DNA from: Phialocephala subalpina
Taxonomy: Eukaryota > Ascomycota > Leotiomycetes > Helotiales > Mollisiaceae
Reading direction: 5' to 3'
NCBI GenBank assembly: GCA_900073065.1
Contig: FJOG01000006.1
Span: 194,829-258,828, forward strand
DNA: 64,000 nt
A model generated the notes under the pieces. The model had not been told where the DNA came from and made no database searches. It was given only the letters and a program-made list of their open reading frames with translations. The translations under genes were made by a program, and so were the position numbers. Each line of letters starts with the position of its first letter. The stretch's first letter is position 1. This document shows, one piece after another, positions 30,856 through 43,700 of this stretch.

Positions 30856-32559
30856 CTATGTGATGCCGCATCGCCGACTCCAAGCATCTAGGTATTCTAT
30901 TTTTCCACGTGGTGTCCATGGGAATCGGTCCAAGGGATGCTCTTCGCAACGCCCATTGTTGGCATTGATCACTGCTTGCACGGCTGTCGTAAAATTGATA
31001 CATCTTTCCCCAGCGTTGGGACCTGTTTGGTGACGAGCCTGGCACCTCGCGTCCACCATTGTCGTCGGTTTTGCCACAGCGACGGGTGGGGCTGGACCTG
31101 GCTCAGTTGTCGGAGCGACAACTTCTTGTTGAGGATCGGTTGGCTCAGGAGGTAGAAAGTCATAATGTCCAGCAAGCGGATCCGTTGCCCATCCTGCGAA
31201 GTCCCACCTATGCCTCAGAGTTAGTTCCTTAGTCCTTACAGTCTGGCTGGGAAAGTAGTGCTTCCTCACCGGGGAGTAACTCCAATAACGTTGTGAGGAG
31301 GGCAACGATTCTTCAATCAAAAGAACGACTCACCTGGCTGTGAATTGTTCGGGCGCAAAATAGCCACGAGTACCACGCTTCCGCATTGAATGCATATCTC
31401 TGTCGTAGGCTGCACCCTGCCCTTTCAATCATGCTCCAAGGACAAGTCCAAAGTCCCTAACCTATTGAATTATCATCAGCTCCCACAAAATCTGAAAGTG
31501 TAATTGACAATTACCTTCGCGATAGGACTTTCTTGTGTTTGGGATCCTTGTCACCCAGAAATACTGTAGCATAATCAGTATCTGCACAGCCAGGTATGTA
31601 GGCGTTGCTAACTGTTTCTTGGCTTTAGATCGAAGTGAACGATTTCATCCCAATCTTGAGGTCTGGTGATGGTCGCTTGATTGACCATGGGATCGAGTAC
31701 CATCTCAGCCCCGCCATAGCTCATCGCTGTAACTCCATCTATCAAGCAATCAAAACTGAGCCATAGAGTCGCTTCCGAGAACGGTTATTGTCTAACCATA
31801 ACACAATTGTTAGCAATGTGTTTCACCATGCGAACAAAAAAAATATCACTTACTCTTGAGCCCTCCTCATCATCAAGTCGTGTAGAGATCCCAGAGGGCA
31901 ATTTCCAAGAAGAGCCTCTTCACTGTATTTTTCCACTGTGAGCTGAGCCCCTCTTCCTTTGGAATAACAGATCTTGGTAGTATCAACAACCTGACAACAT
32001 GCGGGGCAGATTGTATTTGGCCAAGATTTGTCATCACCTCGCCTTCTTTTCTCAGGTTTGCTTCAGTCGGGTCCTTAATGGCATATTTGCCGGTCGCTAC
32101 AATCTCTTTCACCGCAACATAACGCTTTTTGGTTCCATATCGCCATAATCCAACAATAGCATTGCCACCCCAGCCCAGGAATTTTGTCCCAGTCCATTTC
32201 GCAATGCCACTTGGATCGCTATGATAGCTGTCCAAATCATCAAACGGCTTTGCCATGAACGCTTGCTTTGTTAGCGCATCCTCCTTGTCCTGTTCGGCAT
32301 CAACGCCCTAGTCTTCATCTTCCTCGTCGTCCTTTCCACCTTCGTCGACTTCTACCTCGGAGGTTGCGTGGTCAGGAGCGTTCCCGAGTGAGGTACGACT
32401 CAGCGGGCCAAGTGTTGGTGGACCAGCTAGGACATATGCGTCCCTGCGATAGAACCTTTTTGCTTGAGCAGCAGTCAAGTTTACTGATCCCCCCCTGTAT
32501 TTCCTCCATCTCTTTATCGAATCAAGTGTGTTCGCGTTAAATGCACCCTTTGGAGGCAT
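30856..32559 (-). pseudogene. Kinase-family copy A, dead
   Basis: N-terminal module IKRWRKYRG...FYRRDAY, then a kinase N-lobe with GWGGNAIVGLW and YVAVKE, an SEATLWLSFDCLIDG helix, the catalytic loop HFDLKPRN, DFG and GYFAPEQF. The C-terminal Cys tail is ARCQARH...ERC...GRCEEH. Lesions on the coding strand: TAG at 32310-32308, a one-base loss near the FLE-YC site (about 31900), TAA at 31787-31785 (after a Gln codon) and TGA at 31431-31429. A deletion removes almost the whole C-lobe between AGHYD and FLPPEP. A Glu/Asp-rich insert precedes the kinase core. It is followed downstream by the end of the solute-transporter gene (convergent). Confidence 0.75.
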
Positions 32560-33578
32560 TTCATCGATTTGAGTTGGGAGAAAAGCCTCGGGATAAGTTG
32601 GCGATGCAAAATTTCCAAGATGATATGAAAAGCCTCTCAATAGTCAATACAGACAACAATGATCTTAACCTTTGAAGCAAAGGCAATGATACAAGAGGGC
32701 TTCAAAGCGATACAGTAGATAATAAGAACACTATTGGGTAGAAACTATGGAGCAATAAGGATTGAAAGGAAGACAGGCGACAGCTAGTTTCCACGCATCA
32801 GAATTCTGAGTGCGGTCATCGCTGGACCATAAACTTGATCGCCAAAGCGACACCATGACCGCGACCGGAAAGTAAATATAACAAGATGAACAGTTGCATT
32901 TTAGAGGACAAAGAAGGACAATCTGCATTCAACATCAAGAACGTCATTGAAACATCGTAACAAAGAAGTCTAGAGAAACGACCGGGTTTAGAACATGGAT
33001 AACAGGATGAGAATGATCCTTAGATTGCACACTTGATGCTTGAATTTGAACAATTCCCACATAATGATCAAAGAATCATTTTATTTTCAAGTATACCACG
33101 TGATCCGACGCTGGTCGACGAGACTGGAACTTGGGACTGGCAAAACAGGTGGCGAGATGTAACGGTATGTCAATACCAAGTCAGAGAGGCGTGAAAAAAC
33201 TCATCCTTAAATGAAGTGACCTTTGTGTGTGAGAAATGTCTTGATAGTGAGATATCAGTGTTTTCGGCAACTCACTTTCGGTTTTTCTGTCTAGTGACCA
33301 ATGCACCTCTCAACCTAGAGCGGGAGCCTACGAGAGAGAAAAACAATTACAAGGAACATCACACAAGTTTTGTCAGGTTGATATCTGTTGGAAGTTCTTA
33401 GCAACGATATGGAGACCTGCTGAGAACGCATGAATAGGAGGGACTGGAAGCTCAATTTATTCGTACATTTCTCAAAGGCTATATCCACTCACCCAATGCA
33501 AGGTTGTGTCAGCTCAATTCCTACACGGCACTGACGCCGCCCACACTGCACAAGCCGAGGCTTTAATGCGCTCAAAAT
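32560..33578. other. Spacer between kinase copies A and B
   Basis: No gene is supported; it serves as 5' region of copy A and 3' region of copy B. Confidence 0.45.
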
Positions 33579-35674
33579 CTATCGTCTAGGAAATTTTACC
33601 CTTTTCGCGTGTCTTGTGCAACGCGCATCATTGATCGTTATCTCAGCTGCCGTGCCTCTACATGGCCTTCCGCATGGACCACCTCTTCTGGGACCGTATC
33701 TCAAGATACAGCCGCAAGTAGTCGGATATATTGGTGGTGGTAGATTTTGTGGATATAGTTCGGCATTGAAGCCAGCGGGAGCAGCAGGCGGAGCGGGCAT
33801 GACTGGAAAGGGACCAGGGACCTGCCCGCCAGGAGCAACAGGGTTTGGGGGCTCCGGAAGCTCAAAGTCTGTCCAAGCGTCGACCTTTGAACCCCGCTTG
33901 AACGCGGCTGTGATGTTTTGCGTGATTTCCACTTTCAGATCTTTGAGCGAGGGCCGATGGTTGCGGTTGTGATAGAGACACTTGAAAATTGTTCCCCTCA
34001 GGGCAGCACTATATGTGGTCGCCTCAAGATCCGCCCCGTAAGAATTCCGCTCGCTGCTTGTCCTATGATGAGGAAGGTAGGAGCGAAACCTTGCCTCCTA
34101 TCGGGTGGGTTAATATCGAGCATTGCTGCCTGCCACATGACGACCCCAATCTGCCAGATGTTTAGACGGTAATCGTAGTCCCCGATTATAGCACCTAAGG
34201 TGTGATTGGCATATTCCCAACGCTTATCAAATTGTTCCTGAAAACAGTCGAGTAAGTTTTGAATTTCTTAACAACATCGGACTGGTAGGATAGAGCTTAC
34301 TGGAGCAAAATAGCCGTCTGTACCTTTCTTTCGGAGACCCATCATCGCAGCTTCATCTCGAGCAGCATTACGGGGAAAGCATTTTGCATGGCCAAAATCT
34401 CCAATCTAGAGGACGAGTTAGCCTAGGCTTCTTTCGAAAACCACAAAGAGATCTTTCAACTTGCTTTGACTAAAGGGGTAGCCGCATGTTGGAAATCTCT
34501 TCCTTGTAGGAAATCTGATTATGGGTCAGTAGCTGTTTGTCGTCAAAGTCGGGTCTATATATCTTACAGTTGTCGGGTTTGATATCGAAGTGCACAATCG
34601 GATCCCAAGCATCGATCTCGTCTTTCGGCAAGCCTGTTGAAGCTGTTTTACCGTCACGAGCAATGGTAAACTCAGCCCCAGCATTCTCCATTATGGAGAT
34701 ACCGTCGATAAGGCATTTGAAAAGCAACCATAGCGTCACTTCTGAAAAGGGTTGGTGCCTAGAGGTGTTAGTATAGACTTGATGGGTCATAGGTGATCAA
34801 GACGTACTCAATGATCCTCCTTCGTAGCAGATGCTACAGAGTACCCAATTCACAATTTTCCATGTAGATTCGTCTGGTGACTCCGTCCCAACGTGCTGAC
34901 CTGCCTTCATTTGCGCCAATAATAGTGGTTGACGGGAATAATATCCTAACAATATGGGCGGAGGTGTACTGATAAAGACAGAGGAGAAAGTTCTCTTCAA
35001 ACGCAAGGTTGTCAAGTTGCGGATTTGTAGTCTGACCAGCCGGAAGTTGTTTGACTGCAACCTGACGCTCGGTAGGTGGTGGGTCAGCATTGCCTTGGTA
35101 TTCCCATAGGCCAACGATGCCGTGGCCGCCGTCCCCGAGAATCTTGGTGCCTCTCCAATTTAAGGGATCTTCAGTGGCTGGCAGTTCGTTGTTGATGATA
35201 TTGTTCCTTAAAAAGCGCTGTCGCTTTGCTGCACTGAGCGCTACGGGTGATACCTAGACGTCCTCGAGTCAGCATATCTCTTTCAGACAAATCGGGAGTT
35301 GTTCGGGAGACCAATGCCTGCTTTTGGGACTGCAGCGAGCAGAACTCATGAAAAGACCCAGAAGAGGAAATATGGCTCGGGGAAGTCGACTTACATATGG
35401 TGTTGCTGCTTGCGCTTGGCCCAGGAGAGGCACAACTTGTGGAACAATGTTCTGCAACGGTGCGGCAGCGTAAGGATGGATACGATAGTAAGCTTGAAGC
35501 TCTTTAAGAGTCGCATTTTGCTCGCCACGGTAGTTCCGCCAGTAGTTGATCTATCGTCAATGTTAATGTTAGCATGCGATTCGAATTCAGTAAGCGTAAC
35601 GGTCCGAGGAGGGGGAGCTTTGACTATTTGCTTACACTTCCTAGGAACGCATCGTCAATGACAGGAGCAGCCAT
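33579..35674 (-). pseudogene. Kinase-family copy B, one stop and one frameshift
   Basis: Starts MAAPVIDDAF (35674). After a short first exon come INYWRNYRG...LKELQAYYR, the glycine loop GDGGHGIVGLWEY, VAVKQLP, the helix PFSEVTLWLLFKCLIDG, the catalytic loop HFDIKPDN and IGDFG, TDGYFAP|EQ, a C-lobe with NIWQIGVVMW, and the tail DAWTDFELPEPP with the Cys knuckle CGCIL...CGRPC...ARCTRH. An in-frame TAG lies at 34836-34834 after CELGTL, and a frame change near 34050-34062 separates two C-lobe blocks. One intron appears to use a GC donor (AAA|GCAAGT, from 34464). Everything else splices cleanly, so inactivation looks recent. Confidence 0.75.
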
Positions 35675-36149
35675 TGCGACTAATTAAAAGAGCTAGAAAG
35701 CAGGAACGCAGGCCTGGAAATTCTAGATAATTCGCAACTTCGATTGTGCTAGGAAACAAAAGTCAACTCGAGACGAAAGAGATTTGGGAGCGGGAGAACC
35801 ATAAAGCAGGAAGGAAAACGCGTTGAACCAATTTATTGCTTTCGAACATCTCGCCCTTCCGCGCGCAACCATGAATTGCTATAATGTTGAACAAAGTGCC
35901 GCAAAAGTCGAAGGTCGAAAATGAGAACAAAGACTGATGTGGCCGTCTTCGATGTCAAGAATGCTATTGTCAGTGACAAAGAGCGGGTGAGACACATCAT
36001 CCCAACCACTAATTTGAAATCGCAAATCAAGAGACGATCCAGGCTCGAGAATATCTTGGCAATAATTGACTGAAATACACCTAGCGTGTGATAGAAACTT
36101 TCGAGAACGGTTGCTAAAACTGAGGCTGGAATTAATACGACTCCAGTCA
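35675..36149. other. Intergenic, nothing recognised
   Basis: Overlapping short minus-strand ORFs without domain features. Confidence 0.4.
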
Positions 36150-37374
36150 TCATTCTCCCGCCGCACTTTCTATGGCCTTCACAAACACCGATCTGCCACC
36201 AGGCCGAACCATAACCTCAGTATGGTATGCGCTGGCGATAGTCTGCTTACTAACATCCAAGCCGAGCTCGAGACACCTCTTTTCAAGTGCATCGCCATGC
36301 TCTTTCGGTACCAGCTCGTCTCTGCCCGCTTCAACTATCACGACGCTTGGCAACCCTGACCCAGCTTCTGTGAATCGTTTCTGCATCAGACCAAGGGCAG
36401 CGGAGCTATTGAGATGGTTACGGAGAAATGGCCAAAGATGCTTGTACGGTAACCACTTTTGTGGGTAGAGTGTCTCGAGCATGGCTCTAATGCTGAGAAA
36501 TGGCGTCTCGAGGATCAACTTCTCAAGGGAGAGATTGCCTTCGGCAAAGAGGCGTTGCTCTGCTGCTAGACCTGTGGCTACTCCAGCACCTATACTTTGG
36601 CCCCAGATCACGACTGGCACAAGCTCTTCTGGTGATCCAAGGGCTTCCGCAACATGGGATTCTATGATCCACTCCAGCGCAGCAGCAGCGTCCATAGCAA
36701 TCCCTCTCTCCGTCGGACGTCCTTTAGAAGTCCAGTATCCTCGATAGCTGCAGCATACCATTGTGTATCTGACTGGAAGTGTAGCTCTGTCCCTGAGCAT
36801 TCGCAGAACGGGTGAAAGAAACGGTAATCGAGGAGGTATAGAAGACGCGTTACCTACCTTAGATCTCAGCCATGTCCAAGGAACCAGGAAAGAGAAAATA
36901 ACCCTGAAAATACAGAATATAAACAGTCTTCACAGGCCTGACAGCATCTGTCCAGCAATTGACACTTGCCACACAGAGACTGATCCTCGTCCCATCAGCA
37001 GCTCTCGTCCTCTCCTCCTTCCATTGTATCCCTTGACACTGGTTCTCATAATCCTCAATCTTCTCCCACCTCGCATTCGGTGGCAGACCAGGCATATAAA
37101 TGATCTTGTTCTGAAAGATCACCATCATGATGCATTTCCACGTCCACAGCCCTATCAACAACCCCCCAAACACGACCGGCGGTACCAACACAGTCGGAAT
37201 CCCGCCGAATGCACGTCGATGGATATTCATCCTCAACTTTACCGCAAGAGGAAGTCCGTAGAGGGCATCAAGAAGCGGTCGATTGCGATACCCCGCGCTA
37301 CTGCATCGTGCTGTTGTTGTCGTTCTATATTGTCTGAGACCCATTGGGGCTGCCCTGCTTAAAGCGCGCAGCAT
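36150..37374 (-). CDS. Membrane-anchored alpha/beta hydrolase (BEM46/ABHD13-like)
   Basis: Two exons, 37374-36903 and 36853-36150, with a 49-nt intron splitting a Gly codon; 391 residues. The N-terminus is basic (mitochondrial- or membrane-targeting-like) with a strongly hydrophobic segment around VLVPPVVFGGLLIGLWTW, so the enzyme is probably membrane-anchored. The hydrolase core contains YFQGNASSIPPRLP (oxyanion region), YRGYWTSKG, the nucleophile elbow GQSIG, AGRDELVP with the acid and YHTEV with the catalytic His. The substrate is unknown; the family includes depalmitoylase-like serine hydrolases. Divergently arranged with sds22, sharing about 300 bp of promoter. Confidence 0.82.
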
Positions 37375-37680
37375 CACCTCACATTTCCCTCGTAGATGGC
37401 TGAATTGTCGAATTAAAACTTTGTATGCACGCTTCGTTGTCCCGTGGGGGGGTGACGATGTGAATGGAGAAAATTTGGGGAGTCACGTCGTCGAATCGCA
37501 ACCAGCGAGAAACTCGCAATGGGAAGAGGCGGGGCCAAACGAGTTGATGAGCAACCACCAACCACCTCGTCATGGGTTGAACAACAGCTTCTCACAACAA
37601 CACAACACCTTCACTCCTTTACCCAGACTTTGAAATTCTTACTCTTGAACGACAGCAAGTCAAGAAAGAAGCTGGACAAC
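37375..37680. promoter_or_regulatory. Divergent promoter, hydrolase and sds22
   Basis: About 300 bp between two divergent start codons. The sds22 side has a CA/CT-rich leader. Confidence 0.55.
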
Positions 37681-38864
37681 ATGCCGTCAGAAAAGGAAAC
37701 CACCCCACCACTCCACATCTCAATATCAGGATCCGACGCCGAGGGGCACGAAACCCCCAAGACACCACGAAGCAGCAGCGGCTGGGACGGCAAACTACGA
37801 GTAGAAAAGAAGCTCGAGCTCGCGAACCCTGAAGCTTTATCTGATCCAGAGTATTCCGACGACGAGAATGTGATTCCTGGCGAGACTATCGATGCGGATG
37901 AAGGTATATCTACCCCGCCACCCCCCTCTCCTCCTGTGAAGACGAAGCTGATAAAGCATCTACAGATTTGCTAGATGATTATCCGCTAGATACACAAGAA
38001 ATCGACCTTGTCCACGCCCGCGTATCCTCAATACCCTCCCTCCGACTCGAGCGTTTCCAAAAGGTAGCCCGGCTCTGCCTCCGCCAAAATAGCATCGCGG
38101 AAATCGAATCCCTCTCCTCTCTCTCTAGCACGCTCACCGACCTCGATCTCTACGACAATCTAATCGCCCACATCCGGAATCTCGACTCTTTGATCAACCT
38201 CACAAACCTCGATTTATCATTCAACAAGATAAAACACATAAAACACATCTCGCACCTCACAAACCTCACCGATCTATATTTCGTACAGAATAAAATCGGG
38301 ACTATTGAGGGATTAGATGGGTTGACGAAGTTGAGGAATTTGGAATTGGCTGCGAATAGGATTAGAGAGATAAAGGGCTTGGAGACGTTGGTTGGGTTGG
38401 AGGAGCTGTGGTTGGGGAAGAATAAAATCGTCGAGATTTCCGGGGTTGATGCGCTCAAGAACCTGAAAATCCTTTCCATACAAAGCAACCGAATCCGCGA
38501 AATCTCTGGCCTAGACCAACTCCCCCAGCTCGAAGAACTCTACATATCCCACAACGCCCTTACCACCTTCTCGGGCCTCAGCTCCAACACCAGTCTCCGC
38601 GTCCTAGACGTTTCCAATAACCGAATCACGAGTTTGAAAGGGATTGAGCATCTTAAGGAACTGGAAGAGTTGTGGGCGAGTTATAATAAGATAATGGATT
38701 TTAATGAGGTCGGGGAGGTGTTGGGGGATAAGAAGGGACTGACGACTGTGTATTTTGAGGGGAATGGGTTGCAGTTGAGGGCGCCGGCGTTGTATAGGAA
38801 TAAGGTGAGGTTGGCGTTGCCGCAAGTTATACAGATTGATGCTACGTTTGTGAGGGTTTCGTAG
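37681..38864 (+). CDS. sds22: PP1 regulatory subunit Sds22
   Basis: Exons 37681-37903 and 37966-38864 (62-nt intron) give 373 residues. After an acidic, disordered N-terminus comes a run of about eleven SDS22-type 22-residue leucine-rich repeats (for example LTDLDLYDNLIAHIRNLDSL and LEELWLGKNKIVEI), then the capping segment GNGLQLRAPALYRNKVRLA with PQVIQIDATFV at the end. Sds22 binds the catalytic subunit of protein phosphatase 1 and supports its maturation, nuclear function and mitotic exit. The ATG at 37681 was chosen; the frame extends upstream but the extra residues are leader-like. Single-copy housekeeping gene, intact. Confidence 0.93.
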
Positions 38865-39241
38865 ATGGATCAGGGAGAAAGAGAGAGGAAGAGGTGAAGG
38901 ATGGAGGCTTGGTACATACACTAGGGGGACGATAGATGGATATTGTAGGGGGTGGCAAAAATGAGCGGTGGATTGGAAGATTTCACGATGTGTTATGATG
39001 GCAATTTGCATAGGCATGGAGTTATGGAGAAGAGAGGAAATGATGGAAGGAAACAGACTTTCCATAGCTGGCTACAGTTACTTCACATCTCATGGCGTAT
39101 GGCGATGAATGGATGCATATCATTTATTCTTCAAAGTCTTTCAATTCTTGCTAGACTAGCTCTAGGTATCAAAGTACTATGGAAGCAATGTCTGTCTTGA
39201 AAACGCCTCTCCTCTCTCAAGCATTCTATGTGACTGCCAGC
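38865..39241. other. Convergent 3' region
   Basis: Lies between the ends of sds22 and the xylose reductase gene; no gene. Confidence 0.45.
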
Positions 39242-39300
39242 TTAAGCAAAGATATGAAGTCCCGAGCCCTACGACTGCTGTTTTAAGCAAAGATATGAAG
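39242..39300. repeat. 18-bp direct repeat at xylose reductase end
   Basis: TTAAGCAAAGATATGAAG occurs at 39242-39259 and again at 39283-39300, followed both times by a similar CCGAG context. The right copy is the last exon of the reductase (HIFA-stop on the minus strand); the left copy lies in its 3' UTR. Confidence 0.7.
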
Positions 39301-40359
39301 AGTTCCGAGGTACTGTAATGTGCGTCAGTTGGTGAACAATTTTGAGTGTTCAAAGTACTCACATCAGTGGGGTTATTGAATCTTAAATGCCTGTCCAATC
39401 CAGAGATAGCATCCAGATCCTCCTGACTCAAATCAAAGGTCGTGACCTCAAGATTCTGCTGCAGGCGATCTGGGTTGTTCGACTTTGGAATGACAGCCAA
39501 CCCTCTCTGCGTTGCCCATCTCAACAGCACTTGAGCTGGTGTCTTCTTCACCCGATCTGCAATCTTCGTTACGACAGGATGTTCAAACAACACCGGTGTA
39601 TCTTTCGCCTTCTGCCACTCCAACTCGATAAAAGATTGAGGTCCGAAAGATGAGTATGCTGTAACAGCAATACCCTCGCTTTCCGCCAACTTCAATAAAG
39701 TTGGCTGGACGAGATACGGATGATGTTCAATCTGCAAAGTCGCTGGACGAATCTTCGCATATCTCAACAAATCCAAAATCAAACTTCCCTGGAAGTTAGA
39801 AATCCCAATACTCTTCGTCAACCCCTTCTCCACCAAACTCTCCATTGCCTCCCATGTCTCCTGTATACTAGCATTACTTAACTGCACATCATCCTTTCCA
39901 TCAACCGCCCATCCCGGAGGATAACGAGTCTCAGGATCAACGTATTTGAGCGCGACGGGGAAATGAACAATGAAGAGGTCGAAGTAGTCGATTCCCCAGT
40001 CTGCGAGTTGCTTTCGGCAGATCGGCTCGACTTTTTCGCCTTCGTGGAAGGAGTTCCAGAGCTTGGAGACGAGGAAGAGGTCTTCGCGTTTTACGAGGCC
40101 GTCTTTGATGGCTCGGGCAACGCCTTCTCCAGCTTCTTTTTCGTTGCCATAATCTGCGAGAAAGAGAAGAGTTAGACATAGTTTTGGGGGAGGGAAGAGG
40201 GGAGGGAGACACACCGCAAGCTCCGTCAAACAATCGATATCCGACCTTGATGGCGTTGTAGACTGTATCGGCACAGGTCGCATTATCAACCTTCCACAGA
40301 CCAAAGCCAACTTGTGGCATGGGATGTCCGGTATTGAGCTTGATGTGAGGAACCGCCAT
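39283..40359 (-). CDS. xyl1: D-xylose reductase (aldo-keto reductase)
   Basis: Exons 40359-40215, 40153-39363 and 39312-39283 give 321 residues, the usual length. The enzyme reduces D-xylose to xylitol with NAD(P)H, the first step of fungal pentose use; some members also act in glycerol metabolism. Seen: the start [20 protein letters not shown], the active-site block FDGACDYGNEKE (Asp and Tyr), LVSKLWN (Lys), [11 protein letters not shown] (His), GISNFQG, the coenzyme site IPKSNNPDR and the short terminal exon ending HIFA. The ATG at 40359 fits the family start. The last exon is only 30 nt and is partly duplicated in the 3' UTR. Confidence 0.93.
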
Positions 40360-41733
40360 GTTGGATATTGTTGTTGAGAAAGATCTTGCAGACGCAGGAG
40401 GAGAGAATCGCGGCCTTAAAGCTCGATTTAAGAGTCGTGGAGGGGTCGAGAGGAGGAAGGATCGGGGCAGAACCGATATTGAAGAAGAGGCCAAGTGAGT
40501 GCGCCTGGATCCCAGTTAAATCAGTTATCTGCTATCGAGCGGGTGGAGTCGTGGGGGAGAGAGGTGGCATTTTACCGTAGAAGCAACAGTGACGATTTCA
40601 TGTAGAGTACCTCCTTCTTCTTCGTGACCAGAACAGACACCGATTGGGGAACAGGAGGCTTATATGCGCCCGGCGCAGAGAATACCACCAACAAAAAAGA
40701 AAGGTTCCACTTAGCTTGATATAATAATTCTTAGCTGCGAGGAACCCCGCCGAGGGGAAGCAGCTTTCCGCCCTGTTTGTCCGGTTCCTAAGCAATGGCG
40801 ATACCACGGCTGCGAGATCGCATCTTGAACGATGTGGGCCTGGCCAGGGAAGAGGATAAATGGAAGCTTCACTTGGTACGAGTCGTTGAGCTGGATCCTG
40901 CTGGTTTCTATCCACAATTGGCTGTGTTTGGTGAAGTGCGTTGTGGATGTTTTGTTTGTGTTTAGCCTGAAGTGGATGATTTCCCGATTGTTCCTCGCGT
41001 CGCGGCTGTTTTAGGAACTTTGCCGCGGAAGGTCATCCTCCTTTCCTTGTATTTTTCCTCTTCTAGTCTCAACCGCCAGAAGACGTCGTGACAAAGACTG
41101 AATTACACTCGGTATTGAACTCGGCATATCGGGTCATTGATGAGCGTCTTGGTTTGCATCAATCGCATCAATCGCATCAACCGACAGAGTACGAGAACGG
41201 CAAGACCAAAGACCGACATTCCCCGGATCCGGTCTGCCCAGGGATCATGACTCTCTCCTCAACATCAATAGGGTCAAAATCCTCCCCGTGAAAAATTGAT
41301 TCATATCAAGCAGGTCAGGTGGTCATCACTGATACCCAGAAGTCTGGAGGATGGCTTGAATATCCGTGCGAATATTCATGCGATAAAAACGAGTGCGTGG
41401 GGTTGAGCAAGACACTCACGATGCTGCTACCTCAATACTGAGGGATTTGGAATTGGAGCACAATGAACTTCAGCAACCTAAGTTGGTTGCTGAATTGGAG
41501 GTTTTGGTCAATTCGTTGTTCTGGTCTTTCAGTTTTACAGTGTAAATTGTTATTCTAGTTGAGAGGGTTGGGTTCTGCAATGCAGCTGCTTTCATGTCAT
41601 TGTTTTCGTCTGCATTCAGCAACAATGGATCAAAGGGATTTTCCAACCAGATGCCATCTTACAGGATTCCCAATTTTTCTTATTGTTTGAACGATACTGT
41701 GCCTTGAAGTATATTTTTTTTCAACCCGATGTC
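40360..41733. other. Long intergenic region, nothing recognised
   Basis: Contains a short ATCAATCGC tandem repeat near 41160-41180 and short ORFs without domains. It is the promoter space for the reductase and for kinase copy C. Confidence 0.4.
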
Positions 41734-43700
41734 ATGGCGAATCCAAATATTCCCGATCCTCAAGGTTCTCCTGAAGCGTACCAGAATTTCGTCAAAGACT
41801 TCGAGTTTTGGCGACGTTACAATGATCCCACCATACAAGAAAATGATGCGAACAGGCCTTCACAAGAGGTTCGAGGTTCGTGACTTTTTTTTCTTTTTTT
41901 AGCTAATACAGTTGATTGGTTGTCCTTTACGTTGCTAACAAACCTTCTAGACTCGTACCGACTATCAGATTATCTAACCACATATGCAGGTCTTCCCCCT
42001 CCGCCACCTGGCCCACCTCCACCTGTAAGGCCGATATTTCGTCCCGATCCAACACCTAGAGATGATGCGGAGCGGGCATTCTTGAATAGTGATTTTCCGG
42101 AATTCATGGACAATAACTATCCCAAAGCCAGGTGGATAGGCGTGCGAGTTCTGGGGAAGGGGACATTTGGGAGGGTGGGTCACTGGACATACGACAAGAC
42201 GTTGCCGCGTCCTCGACCACTATATACCGATTTTGCGGTAAAAGAATCACTAAGTACAGATGACGATCTATTCAGCGAGGCGCACTACATGCGTGAGCTT
42301 GGGCGTTTGGGGTCCGAGCATATCGTCAAACTGGCCTGTAGAGGTCATACAGTCCAGGCTGCGGACGGTCTTGGGGACGAATGGATCGGCAAAACTAAGA
42401 GACTGGTCATGGAATACTGTTCGCAAGGAACTTTGGCCGACCTTCTCAACCGAAGAATTGCAACGTGAGCAATGAATCCATACTGTTATCTTACTCTAGT
42501 AAGTGACGTTCTAACATGTTTGATAGACAGCAAAGATTTCAGGAGAACTCACTTTGGATGATCTTTGAGTGCTTGGTAGACGGAATCAGCACTATGGAAT
42601 TCGGCCGCGAGCTGGTCATAGACGACTATAGCAAAAAAGGCGTCCTACGCCCAGCCGCCGACCCCGATTGGGTCAAACTCATACATTTTGATCTGAAGCC
42701 ACGGAATAGTACGTGACTTGACAAGCTCTGTTTCCAAGACTGACACTGGGTATTTAGTGATGTTGGAGAGTTCAAGAACGCACAGAGACACTCCCATAGT
42801 CAAAGTATGCCCCTTATCTAACTCGGAAATCTTTGCTGATCTTTGTCAGCTTGGAGACTTTGGTTTGACGCAGACTATCGACCCCAACTCACCATGGACA
42901 GAGGAAGATCTCCACAACCTGCGTAAAAATGGCACCAGAGGCTTCTACGCACCCGAACGTAAGTCCCATCCTCTTCGTAATTCCATTTCCGCTCTGTCTC
43001 GACTCTCAACGAACAGGCAATCCACTTCTTTCTGGTACCAGATGTCCAAATATGGGATACTAACTCCAATTTTCTTCCTCCAGAATTCTCAACACGCTGG
43101 AACAGTCAGGATTGGAAGACTTCCGGCGTCTGCGGCCAATATTCCCGCAAAACCAACATCTGGGGCATCGGCCTCACCATGTACTTCCTCGTCATGCTGA
43201 AGAAAACTCTCGATCACACGAACCCATATCTCCGAGCCGTTCCCCTTCTCGGGAAAGCAATAGAAGGAAGAAGCTACGGAGAAGATATCGAATCGGCACC
43301 TTACAGCAACGAACTCATCGAACTCATTCTCTCTTGCTTATACGAGAAACCATCTCTTCGCCCAACAATACGGGAGCTGAAGACTCATGTCGCGGCAGGC
43401 ATCAGAGAGTGTGATTTTCAACAAGTCGCACCAGAACCCTGGTCCTTGTTTGAAGCTCCTGAGCCCATGACACCTGCACAGGTCGCCGCCGCCGTGCCCG
43501 TCGCTCCCCCTGCTCCGATCATTCTTGTTGCCCCTGTAGCTCCTGTCGTACCTGTCGGGCCTGTAAGAACGAATGTTATGAGGTGCTCTTTCGATGATCA
43601 AGGAAGGCGGAGACAATGTTTGCTGACAAGGAGATTGCCATCGACGACAGCGAATCCAAGGTGTGGTGTACATAAGAATTTGGTCAAGTATCCCTTGTAA
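41734..43700 (+). CDS. Kinase-family copy C, intact
   Basis: Exons 41734-41875, 41951-42464, 42527-42708, 42758-42804, 42850-42958 and 43084-43700 keep one frame of 536 residues. Order: N-terminal module (FEFWRRYND...EVRDSYRLSDY), Pro-rich linker, kinase core with GKGTFGRVGHW, FAVKES and an FSEAHYMREL helix, IFECLVDGIS, catalytic loop IHFDLKPRN, LGDFG, GFYAPEQF, NIWGIGLTMYF and a RPTIRELK helix, a Pro/Val/Ala-rich linker, then the Cys tail MRCSFD...RRRQC...NPRCGVHK. The catalytic Asp, Lys and Asn and the DFG are present; HRD is HFD, so this is a non-RD kinase, probably active. The biological role is unknown. Confidence 0.85.

Noticed and set aside
38604..39065. Minus-strand ORF over the end of sds22
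   Set aside because: Complement of leucine-rich-repeat codons; no independent evidence.
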